DNA of 64,000 bases. Source: Rhodamnia argentea (taxonomy: Eukaryota; Streptophyta; Magnoliopsida; Myrtales; Myrtaceae). Under the pieces are notes generated by a model. That model was not told where the DNA came from. It made no database searches and worked only from the letters and a program-made list of their open reading frames with translations. The translations under genes and the position numbers were made by a program. Positions within the stretch are counted from its first letter, which is position 1, and the number at the start of each line of letters is the position of its first letter. Shown here in pieces: positions 37,440 to 47,106 of the stretch. The stretch lies in NCBI RefSeq assembly GCF_020921035.1, contig NC_063150.1, positions 5,270,001 through 5,334,000 on the forward strand, read 5' to 3'.

Positions 37440-37680
37440 GCCTATCGCGAGGCCTTTCACTTCTCTCCTTCGGATGCCGCGACGGAAACATCCTGGACGG
37501 CAAGATGATCAATGGGTTCTTGCAGAAGCATGTGAAAGGCGGAGATCAGCAGCGCCTGCGAGCCGTGCCAGGGGTGCGTTGTTTCTCGCCAGCCGAGTTC
37601 TCGGAGCATGTTGGAGGCGCAGATGTGCCGCACCCTCTTAGACGCAGCCACAAAGAACAGGTGGAATCGGCATGAGGTTC
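37440..37680 (+). pseudogene. Degraded second copy of the AFP C-terminal exon
   Basis: The DNA tracks the AFP exon at about 34318-34540: 'gaggcctttcac' matches 'gaggccttcaca', then TTCTCTCCTTCGGATGCCGC, then a diverged middle, then TTCTCGCCAGCCGAGTTC and 'ctcggagcatgttggaggcg' and 'gccgcaccctcttagacgca'. In one frame the last part reads SPAEFSEHVGGADVPHPLRR, the AFP signature. The middle part is frame-shifted and no start codon, EAR or B region is near, so it is a non-functional fragment. It shows that the AFP-to-S-protein segment was duplicated. Confidence 0.75.
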
Positions 37681-37976
37681 TGAAGTTTGGTTTCGCAAAA
37701 TCTCCGGCAGCGACTCACTTGAAAATGCACATACCATGGGGTCGGAATGACAACGTTCCTCGACATGCCTGTGAAGATTTTAACGGATCTAAAGCCGTGC
37801 GGAACACTGCCAACGCAGTTCATGATCTGGGCACAACCGCATGAATCACATAATTATCGGACCATATACATTAAGAGAGTTCTGTTTAGGAGGGTCTAAG
37901 GTAGGTATGCAACCACAATATACGAGCTAGGACACCGTTGACTGCATGCAAAACTTTGAAAAATGTTTAGTCCACA

Positions 37977-38222
37977 CAGTGTTGTTGACCAGATTTTGGC
38001 TAAGATCATTACAATCTGTCCATATTCCGAGACCAAAACAACTCGAGGTCGATTTCAATCAATGGGGGTCAACAGTTGCGAGGAAAGAAACGAAAAGTCC
38101 GTTTTGCCTCGTAAATATGCGGTTTGGCATTTTCCTTCCCTTGGTCTGAACAAATTTCTTCCTCTTCTGGGTCTAATTTCGTCACCAGATTAGTCCCATT
38201 TATATAAAACTAATCAGTATCA
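37977..38222. repeat. Second copy of the S-protein-upstream-like sequence, interrupted by the copia insertion
   Basis: Runs from 'gttgttgaccagattttggc' to 'ataaaactaatcagtatcaa'. It parallels 45577-45772 ('gttgttgacttgacttcggc' to 'atagaactaagcaacatcaa'). In the third copy this sequence directly precedes the truncated S-protein homologue; here the LTR element begins 45 bp further on. Confidence 0.6.
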
Positions 38223-38267
38223 ACCGCCCCTATTCAAGCTAGTGATAATGGTTGCAGTGGTGGTGGT

Positions 38268-39039
38268 TGTTGGAAAAATAATGGAATGTAGTAACAATGT
38301 GGTCGGACTTTGAGGCGTGTAATCACTCTCTTTTAGGATCAATTTGCCCCACGAAGTTGCTATAGGTTTTCGGCAAATTCCCTTCAGGATACAACAAAGT
38401 CGCGATGAGATTACTGGATAGCAATTCCAGTAATTCTCCAAAACTCTCTACGAAACAATGAAGATTGGCTGTCTCTCTTTTGAAGGAAAACGAAAGAAAT
38501 AAAAGTTGTCACGTAAATTGAACAAAATTGTCCTATATATAATACTAATGGAACACACCTCTTGGTGTCCAAACCGCCCATGTACGAACGCACCTTTTCA
38601 TGTCCGAAACATCGCACCAATTCATGTCCGAAACATTACCATTTGGACATGACTTGTTGTGAGTGATAACAATCATTCGAACACAACCGTTCGTAAGAGA
38701 CAACCGCCATTCGGACGCAACTGTTCATGTCTGAACAGTCATGATTAATAATATAAAAATAAAATAAATTGATTTCGAAAAAGAAAATAATAATTAAGGT
38801 TTATTTCCGTCCGCGGCGCGCAAGCGTGCAAAGTGCTAAGTGCGTCTAATAATCGCGTCAAAATCGCGCAATCACACGCGCACCCGCACGCGGGTATAGT
38901 GGGGTCTAGCCCACTTGCCCATTTCTTTATTCTGAAAGACTATTGTGGCCTTCTAACTAATAAAGAGACTTGCACCCTTCTTTCTATCCTATGTGGGATT
39001 GAAAAGGCAGCTTTTTGTTTTAACAAACAAACTTCAACA
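38268..39039 (-). repeat. LTR, left copy (3' LTR in element sense)
   Basis: 772 bp; begins TGTTGGAAAAATAATGG and ends AACTTCAACA. Contains CTATATATAATAC near 38531-38545, a TATA box in element sense, and short repeats around TGTCCGAA. Confidence 0.95.
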
Positions 39040-39053
39040 ATCCCCCACTTTGT
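39040..39053 (-). other. Polypurine tract of the copia element
   Basis: Read on the minus strand, CAAAGTGGGGGAT lies directly against the 3' LTR: the expected place and composition for the plus-strand primer. Confidence 0.75.
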
Positions 39054-39630
39054 TTGTAAAACAAATAATAATTTTTTTTTTTTTTAATAATATGTATTTT
39101 TAAAAGTGATACAGCCAAAATTTCATGAGATCGGTATACATACATGAAGGTCTCTTTCGAGTTAAACCTTCATTTAGTGCAAGTATCTCAAAGTTCTATT
39201 AAAGTCACAAGTAGTGCCGGCGTTAAACTTGTTACTTTTAGTAATATTACCGGAAATACTGCACATATATTAACCTCTTGTTTCAACGAGAAGTTTATAA
39301 TATACTTAGCACTGTTATGGCCTTGTGCTTGTACCTTTTCATGAGCTCTCTAGAAAGCAACCATAACTTTCGTAAGAAGCGGCACCACTTCTAAGCTCAT
39401 ATAGGTGAAGTATCAATCACGTGTTTCTGTTACTAATGAACACGATACATTAATGTATTATACTTCATTAAGAATATAATTCAGCCTCTAAAACGTAATG
39501 CACAATCCGATTTCTCATGTCGGGGCTTATATCGAGTATTATACAATCACTTTCAAGAACTTGTTTTTACCCATTAAACCATATTACTAGTGATGTGCTA
39601 GTATTTGGTCGGGTTACCATTACCGATGAT

Positions 39631-40719
39631 TTAATTAAATGGTTTCAACCCCATTTCTTTTGAGCTCATTATTACTACCTCTCTTGGTAGTGCCTTCGTG
39701 AAAGGGTCAGCCAAATTCTTGCTTGACCTTACATAGACAATTGTTATGGTACCATCTTTAATCAATTGTCTTACATACTCATGTCTTAGACTAATATGCC
39801 TAGACTTACCATTATAGGTGCTACTATATGCTCTTGCCAAAGTAGCTTGACTATCACAATGGATAGAAATAGGAGGCATTGGACTAAGCCACAATTTGAT
39901 ATCTAACAACAAATTTCTAATCCATTCAGCCTCTTTCCCACTTGCCGCTAAAGCTATAAATTCTGATTCCATCGTTGAATGAGATATACAAGTCTGTTTC
40001 TTGCTTGCCCAAGATATAGCACATCCTCCTAATGTGAAAATCCATCCAGAGGTAGAATGTTTATCTCCTACGCTTGTAATCCAACTAGCATCGGTGTATC
40101 CTTCTAGTACAGCCGGATAATTATTATAGAACAATCCCAAATTTTTGGTTCTCTTAAGATAGCCAAAAATTCTTGTAACAGCATTCCAATGTTCTATACT
40201 TGGATTACTAGTGTATCTACTCAATTTACACACAGAAAATGCGATGTCAGGTCTAGTACAATGCATCGCATACATTAAAGATCCTATAGCACTCGCATAT
40301 TCAAGTTGTGCTACTGCCCTACCGGAATTATAATTTAACTTCACATTGGGATCAAATGGAGTACTCGCCACTTTGTAACCAAGATGCTGAAATTTATTTA
40401 ACATTTTTTCAATGTAATCTCCTTGACTCAACGAGTAACCCCCACTATGCTTTTTTACTTTGATACCCAATATAGTATCTACTTCACCCAAATCTTTCAT
40501 TTTAAAGTTCGAAGTTAGATACTTTTTAGTCTCATTTACTCCAGTCATATTGGTTCCAAAAATAAGCATATCATCAACGTATAAGCAAACCAAGACTCCA
40601 TAGTCTTTAGTGAACTTAGAGTAAATACACTTATCAGCACTATTATGTTTGAAACCATTAGACAATATGACTGAATCAAATTTCTCATGCCACTTGTTTT
40701 GGAGCTTGCTTAAGTCCAT
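39631..40719 (-). pseudogene. Copia reverse transcriptase (C-terminal part) and RNase H segment
   Basis: Open segment of 362 codons. It has the RT catalytic block LVCLYVDDMLIFG (YVDD), then GSLMYAMHCTRPDIAF, and RNase H features GYTDASW, STMESEFIALA and SKNLADPFTKAL. It continues the preceding RT segment after a frame change near 40690. Confidence 0.92.
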
Positions 40720-41038
40720 AAAGAGATTTAATCAACTTACACACTTTCTTTTCGTTCCCGGGAAGTATAAAACCTTCTGGTTGTTCCATGTAAATTTCTT
40801 CATTTAAATCTCCATTTAAGAAAGCAGTTTTGACATCCATTTGATGAACACAAAGATCATAAATGGATGCAAGAGCAAAAAGAATCCGAATAGATGTTAT
40901 ACGTGCTACAGGGGCATAAGTATCAAAATAATCTATTCCTTCTTTTTGTCTATATCCTTTGGCCACCAACCTAGCCTTAAAAGTTTGGACCTGTACCATC
41001 AGAGTTATATTTTCTCCCGAAAACCCATTTACACCCAA
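40685..41038 (-). pseudogene. Copia reverse transcriptase, N-terminal segment
   Basis: Carries FKARLVAKGYRQKEGIDYFD, APVARITSIRILFALA, the YxQMDVKTAFLNG equivalent VHQMDVKTAFLNGDL and SLYGLKQAPKQ. Frame changes lie on both sides (near 40998 and 40690). Confidence 0.92.
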
Positions 41039-42389
41039 TAGGTTTAGATCCTTTTGGCAAATCTGCTAATACCCAAGTATTATTAGACATAATTGAGTCC
41101 ATTTCATCATCTATAGCTTCTTTCCAAAAGGAAGCATCTCTAGAAGACATAGCATCACTAAAACATTTAGGATCGTCTTCTAAATTAAATACTAAAGGGT
41201 ATTTATTTACCACATTATTATCTCTGTCTCCTTCAACAAGAAAAATATGAGTAATAAAGTCGGGACCTAAATCTTTCAATTTTCTTGGTCTTGTACTTCT
41301 CCTTGGTTCAGTCATAATTTTCGAATCCTTTATTTCCTTTTCATGAGAATCTACTTGTATTTCTATAGGCTTTGAATTATTATTCCCACTAATTTCAAAG
41401 TCCGTAGAATACTTATTCTCAAAAAACTCAACATCTCTTGATTCCACTATGACATTTGATTCTAAATCAAGAAGCCTATAAGCTTTACTATTTTCAGCAT
41501 ATCCAAGGAAAACACTTTTAATTGCTCTAGGACCAAGCTTTGTTCTCTTAGGGTCCGGTACTCTATAATAAGCCAAGCACCCCCACACTTTAAAATATGA
41601 CAAGTTTGGCTTTCTACCTTTCCACAATTCATATGGACTTACGTTAGTCTTCTTAGATGGTATTCTATTATGAATATGACATGCGGTAAGTAATGCTTCA
41701 CCCCATAAATTAATTGGTAGCTTTGAGTTAGAAAGCATACAATTAATCATTTCTCCAAGAGATCTATTTTTCCTTTCAGCCAAACCATTCTGCTGTGGAG
41801 TGTATGGTGCTGAAGTTTGATGAATAATACCATGTTCTTCACAAAATGATGAAAATTCATTCAAGAAATATTCACCACCTCTATCTGAACGTAGAACTTT
41901 AATTTTCTTTTCCAATTGATTTTCTACTTCAGCCTTATATTTCTTAAACATGGTAAATGCTTCATCCTTAGATCTTAAGAGATAAACGTACAAATACCTA
42001 CTGCGGTCATCCACAAAGGTAATAAAATACCTTTTACCACCACGAGTTAACATTCCATTGAATTCGCATATATCGCTATGCACCAAATCTAACAAATTCG
42101 AATTCCTACTTGTACTCGGAAAAGGTCTCTTCGTTAATTTAGACTCAGCACAAATTTCACATTTATCTAATTCTCCATTAAAATTGATCAAGTCTAATTT
42201 TTTCATATTCTTTAAATATCGAAAATTTAAATGCGCTAATCTACTATGCCATAAAATTGAAGAGTCAACAGTATAAACAGAAGATTCAATCTTATTATTG
42301 ATACTTAGTTGATACATGCCATCATTGGCATAACCCTTTCCCACAAATATTCCATTCTTCGACAAGATAACCTTGTCGGATTCAAACAA
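40977..42389 (-). pseudogene. Copia integrase segment
   Basis: 470 codons. Visible are a zinc-binding HRLAHLN-type region (LWHSRLAHLNFRYL with CEICAESKLTKRPF), integrase core blocks LLDLVHSDICEF, YFITFVDDRSRYLYVY and HQTSAPYTPQQNGLAERKNR, and the GKKPxLSYFKVWGC region. The frame breaks before and after it. Confidence 0.92.
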
Positions 42390-43654
42390 GACCGAAATCC
42401 CCTTTTACATAACAAATCAACAGAAATTAAATTCTTCCTAATCTCGGGTACATACAATACATTCAGAAGGGTAACTTTCTTTCCCGAAGTGAAGTCTAAC
42501 TCCACGGAGCCTTGGCCTTCGATTTTTGCAACACTGGTGTTTGCCATTTGGACCTCTCGATAGTTAATGTCAACAACCTCTTGAAAGTTCTTGATCATGG
42601 ACTTATCCTTGCACACGTGGATTGTTGCTCCGGAATCCAACCACCAACCCGATTGAACAGAAGTACCGTTGATTTCAGTAATCGTGGCCACAATACCATC
42701 AAGTTTCTCAGAAATTTCCAAGTTTGAAAACTTATGTGTAACCATGGCCACATAGTTTTCTTCAACAGCATTGGTATCCGCCTTCACAATTGGCATTGGT
42801 GTATTCTTCTCCTTGGAAGTATTGTTCTTGCGATGCCTACAGTCCCTTGCAAAATGGCCCACTTTGCCGCAAACGAAACAGCCCCCTTTCTTTTTCTTTT
42901 GTGCCTTCTTAAAATTCTGCTCTCTCTTGCGTTTCAAATTTGGGTTAATTTTGGACTGAAATCCATCACCCGTCGGGACATTCACTTTAGTTTCGTATAG
43001 TCCAGAATTTTCACGCAAGCGTGACTCTTCTTCAATGCGAAGATGTTTCTGGAGTTGAACCAAAGTTATGTCCTCTGTCCCGTGCATAAGCCTTTTCCCA
43101 TAGTCCTTCCAACTTGAAGGCAATTTGGCAATGATTGCTCCAACTTGAAATGCTTCTGGTATGTCGATTTTGAGAGCACGAATTTTGTTCACTAGAACTT
43201 GTAGTTCGTGGACTTGCTCCAGAAGGGGTTTAGCATCAATGAATTTGAAATCGAAATATTTAGCAATCAGATATTTGTTAGTACCTTGTTCCTCTGCTCT
43301 GTACTTGAATTCGAGTGCATTCCAGATTTCCCTAGCCGACTTCATTTCTGTGAACAAGTCATACGGTCGGTCGGACAGCGTATTGAGAATGTGCCCGCGA
43401 CAAAGTAGTTCGTCTTCATCACGTTTCTTCTTTGCCTTATTCACCCTCTCAATTTCTTCAGCATTTGGTTCTTGCCCTTCGGTGGTAGGAATAGGATCTT
43501 CAATAGGCGCCAAATTCGGGTCCAGAATATATGATATCTTCAAAGCCGTAAGCAGAAACATCACTTTGTCCTTCCAACGTGAGAAGTTGTTGCCGTCGAA
43601 CCGATCTAACTTGACCATATCCCGATTCATCACTTTGATGGTTTCCGACTCCAT
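42305..43654 (-). pseudogene. Copia gag and protease segment
   Basis: 449 codons from an ATG only 26 bases inside the 5' LTR. A gag domain (FDGNNFSRWKDKVMFLL onward) is followed by the CCHC zinc knuckle CFVCGKVGHFARDC and the aspartic protease motif WWLDSGATIHVC. The frame is lost after LISVDLLCKRGF. Confidence 0.92.
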
Positions 43655-43663
43655 TGTTGCGCG

Positions 43664-43758
43664 AAATTGATCCTAAAAATTGTTGGAAAAATAATGGAAT
43701 GTAGTAACAATGTGGTCGGACTTTGAGGCGTGTAATCACTCTCTTTTAGGATCAATTT
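43664..43758 (-). other. 15-bp inverted repeat spanning the 5' LTR / internal junction, at the primer-binding position
   Basis: AAATTGATCCTAAAA (43664-43678, internal) is the exact reverse complement of TTTTAGGATCAATTT (43744-43758, inside the LTR). In element sense the internal copy starts 2 bases after the LTR end, where a tRNA primer-binding site normally lies, yet it has no TGG start and no match I can see to initiator tRNA-Met. See findings. Confidence 0.7.
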
Positions 43759-44452
43759 GCCCCACGAAGTTGCTATAGGTTTCCGGCAAATTCCCTTCGG
43801 GATACAACAAAGTCGCGATGAGATTCTTGGATAGCAATTCCAGTAATTCTCCAAAACTCTCTACGAAACAATGAAGATTGGCTGTCTCTCTTTTGAAGGA
43901 AAACGAAAGAAATAAAAGTTGTCACAGAAATTGAACAAAATTGTCCTATATATAATACTAATGGAACACACCTCTTGGTGTCCAAACCGCCCATGTACGA
44001 ACGCACCTTTTCATGTCCGAAACATCGCACCAATTCATGTCCGAAACATTACCATTTGGACATGACTGTTTGTGAGTGATAACAATCATTCGAACACAAC
44101 CGTTCGTAAGAGACAACCGCCATTCGGACGCAACTGTTCATGTCCGAACAGTCATGATTAATAATATAAAAATAAAATAAATTGATTTCGAAAAAGAAAA
44201 TAATAATTAAGGTTTATTTCCGTCCGCGGCGCGCAAGCGTGCAAAGTGCTAAGTGCGTCTAATAATCGCGTCAAAATCGCGCAATCACACGCGCACCCGC
44301 ACGCGGGTATAGTGGGGTCTAGCCCACTTGCCCATTTCTTTATTCCGAAAGACTATTGTGGCCTTCTAACTAATAAAGAGACTTGCACCCTTCTTTCTAT
44401 CCTATGTGGGATTGAAAAGGCAGCTTTTTGTTTTAACAAACAAACTTCAACG
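43681..44452 (-). repeat. LTR, right copy (5' LTR in element sense)
   Basis: 772 bp, same length as the left copy. Differences seen by eye include ttccgg/tttcgg, ttcggg/ttcagg, gattcttgg/gattactgg, cacagaaat/cacgtaaat, gactgtttg/gacttgttg and the final base G instead of A. Confidence 0.95.
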
Positions 44453-45576
44453 GTGGTGGTGGTGGTGGTGCCGGAGTCCGTCCATGGTGGTGTTGAGGAC
44501 AACGGGTGGTGGCTGCCGGCAGGGATTTCTCAACCAAAGAAGGGGGTTTGTGTATGGAAGATGAAAAAGAGAGATGATGTGGATGCATCTCGACCGTCCA
44601 CTGCGTGCTTGGCGACATGGCATGATCTTAAGAAGACAGGTTGATGTGCTCCAACATGTACAACTAACAATGACACGATGGCAAAACCATTTACATCCAA
44701 TGATGTGAAATTGTTTTGAGGGAATTACTAAAGTTGTTTCGAATGTCGGATATGTCAAGTTCTTTTACTAAAAAGAAAATTTTTAAATAAAAATTTGAAG
44801 TATAACGTTTTTGAAAAAGATAGCTCAAAGTCAATCTTACCTCAAATAAGATTTTGAAGTGATCAAATTAAAACGAGGACATTTTTCAAACCATGACTTA
44901 TTTTCTTCCTTTCATCTTCTTCGTCTTTCTCATTCTTTTTCCCACTTCCGGTGCCCATCATTCTTCTTCATTCTTTTCTTTGTCCCCTTCAACCGCTCCT
45001 CCATCCGTCGGTGGCTCGACGGCGTTGATGGCCGTTCTCTTTTTCTCGCTCGTGGCAATGGCTGCCATATCTCTAGGCTGCCAACCATGGCCACAAGCTC
45101 TCTTCTGCTCTATTATAGAAAGCGAGTTCAGCATCTAATGGTGAAACTAAAATGCATGATATAATCCGGACATCCTCAAATTTTCACACTACACAAATCT
45201 AATGATCCATACCTAGCCCAATGTATATTGTTAAAAATACTTCAATATTAGAATCCAATTTAGAAAAAATTGTTTCTTATACATTTTTAAAGATATATAT
45301 TTCTAATGTATTTTTATGGTTTTCTTAGCTAATCCATATATGATCAATTTAAAAATTCATTTATGGCCCATTAAGTTTTTAAGTTACTCATTTTGTCGCT
45401 ATGAAAAATGAGTTCTAGATCCATTTTGCCACCTCTCCATCAGTAACACCAAACTTCAGGTCATACTAATTGAGTTCATAAGTGACTCCAAATTGAGTTC
45501 AAGCAGAAAAAAAAAAAAAGACTCCAACGTAAGCATTCCACCACAAAGTACGAGGAGATCAGTTTATCAACCAACG
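44453..45576. other. DNA right of the copia insertion
   Basis: Begins with the GTG-repeat target DNA. The frame at 44893-45138 would encode an 81-aa hydrophobic peptide (MTYFLPFIFFVFLILFPTS) but has no family match and I do not call it. A poly-A run is near 45507-45520. Confidence 0.5.
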
Positions 45577-45804
45577 TTGTTGACTTGACTTCGGCTGAAA
45601 TCGTTACAATAGTTTGTCCGTATTACGAGTCCAAAACAACTCAGGCTCAATTTCTTTTATGAGGGTCAAACGACATGAAGAAACTTACAAAAAAAAGTCC
45701 AGCTTCAACAGATCTGCTTTCTGTTTTGCCTTGGATTAGACCAGTTCATATAGAACTAAGCAACATCAACTAAGGACTTCAACGATCAGTCCTCACAACA
45801 ATTC
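45577..45804. repeat. Third copy of the S-protein-upstream-like sequence
   Basis: Parallels 37977-38222 and leads directly into the truncated S-protein homologue, which shows what the repeated segment originally preceded. Confidence 0.6.
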
Positions 45805-46023
45805 ATGGGTGCACTCACTGGCCACTCCTTGCCGGCTGTTCTTGTCCTCCTATCCGCGGCGGCGCTGGGTTTCACCTCGGGCTTTGGGACCAGAGGCCTC
45901 CAAACTAGGCATGTGGAGCTGTACAACAACCTCGCCTCGTGGGATGCGACCTTTGCGATCCGTTGCAAGTCCACGGATGACGACTCGGGGACTCCCGTGG
46001 TGCTGCCGCGGCCCAACATTTGA
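45805..46023 (+). pseudogene. Truncated S-protein homologue
   Basis: A signal-peptide-like N-terminus (MGALTGHSLPAVLVLLSAAAL) is followed by VELYNNLASWDATFAIRCKS and TDDDSGTPVV, matching the FTIHCKSKNDDLGSCVV block of the intact gene. The frame ends after 72 codons, and the homologous strand region, tryptophans and C-terminal cysteines are missing. The break coincides with the start of unrelated antisense sequence at about 46026, so the 3' half was replaced or lost. Confidence 0.75.
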
Positions 46024-46025
46024 GT

Positions 46026-47106
46026 TCAGTTCTTCTTGCTATGGGTAGAGGCCTCATGCGACCTCCGAATCCCTTTGATGGCCCGGGAAATCCTCACCAG
46101 ATTAGGCCTTACCAGTCCCAGATTGTTCACCGCCCCAGCTGATAACTTAGGTGCCACTAGGCAACACAATTCTTCGCTCGCCCCAACTTCACCATCGTCC
46201 TCGCGGTCGCCTGTCCGTCCTCTTTCCTTCCCCGACCTTGGCTCGCTGCTCTTTTTGTTGGATTCGTCCTCGTACCGCTCCCACAACCGATCCATCCCGT
46301 CTCCAGGACCAACCCCGTTGCCGTGCCACTCCTCGTAGAGCTTGCACGCCAAAGTTCTCCACCACTCCTTCTCCTTTCTCTTTGCTGACCCGAAACTCCG
46401 AAGATTCGAGGGCATCGGTTGGGAACCCCCGTTTTCTAGAGATTTCTTCCCTTCCATGTTTCCAGCAACAATTTTTTCGTTGCCAGACGATCCATCGGAT
46501 TCTGTTTCCAACCTTGGCTTTCCTTGTCCATAAGCTTTCTTGGATTCTGGAGCAGGTGGGTTGACTTCTCTGGACTCCATTCTGGAAGTATTACGTGGCC
46601 ACATCTCTTCCTTTCCCTGGAAAATTTTGTGCACCAGATTATCCTGCAATTCTCCCTTCAAAGCGTCAGCTGCACCCACACCATCACGGCCATCTTTCTC
46701 ATCGACATCATCGCCACCATTGGGAGTCAAGAAGTTTCGGGTACTTCTGCATCACTCTTCCAAACAGGAGCTTGTGCACTTCGAGCTCCTCACAGACCAT
46801 GTCCAGTCCTCAGCTTCTTCGGAACGCCGCGAGATGCCGGGTAAATGAAACCCGGTCTGGATTCAGATGCAGATGGATTTGCAAGATGGTGGTGGAAAGG
46901 GACGAGTTGGGGGAGAGATGGTGAGAAGAGCGATGAGGAAGAGGGAGGTGGTTACGAAGAGAGGACGGGAGGCAAGAGACCAGTGGCCTAACGATGAGGT
47001 AAGATGAGAAGCAGATGAAGCAGCAAATGGGTAGAATAGAAGGTGACCATAGAACGGAAGACCACATGAGAATCAAGTATGAAAGGAGGATCCTTAGAGA
47101 ATTCAT
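46026..47106 (-). pseudogene. Broken copy of an uncharacterised plant membrane-anchored protein
   Basis: Read on the minus strand, the N-terminal part (47106-46810) has hydrophobic stretches (MNSLRILLSYLILMWSSVLW, LPICCFICFSSYLIV) and ends at an in-frame TGA (46810-46812). The same frame then continues with VCEELEVHKLLFG to about 46735. After a one-base shift the frame 46730-46026 continues with acidic and lysine-rich sequence containing KEKEWWRTLACKLYEEWHGN and GMDRLWERYEDES. The 'KEWRRTLACKL..E ... GMD.LWE.YE' block is familiar from plant proteins of unknown function, but I cannot name the family. One stop plus one shift, no visible introns and an end abutting a truncated gene suggest an inserted dead copy, possibly a retrocopy. 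Confidence 0.6.

Larger units (their letters stand above)
38268..44452 (-). mobile_element. Ty1/copia LTR retrotransposon, 6.2 kb, young but frame-broken
   Basis: Two 772-bp LTRs in direct orientation bound the element; ends are TGTTGG and CTTCAACA (right copy CTTCAACG). Flanking GTGGT at 38263-38267 and 44453-44457 is a candidate 5-bp target duplication, though it lies in GTG-repeat DNA. Coding is on the minus strand in the order gag, protease, integrase, reverse transcriptase, RNase H, which defines copia. By eye about 11 base differences separate the LTRs, so insertion is recent. Three frame changes (near 42390, 40998 and 40690) interrupt the polyprotein, so this copy looks non-autonomous unless they are sequencing errors. 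A purine tract adjoins the left LTR. The element split a duplicated AFP/S-protein segment. Confidence 0.95.

Noticed and set aside
38263-44457. GTGGT as proof of a 5-bp target duplication
   Set aside because: Kept only as a candidate: both flanks are GTG-repeat DNA, so the match could be coincidence.
44893-45138. Possible small secreted hydrophobic peptide
   Set aside because: Leader-like start, but no conserved features and it sits in decayed duplicate DNA.
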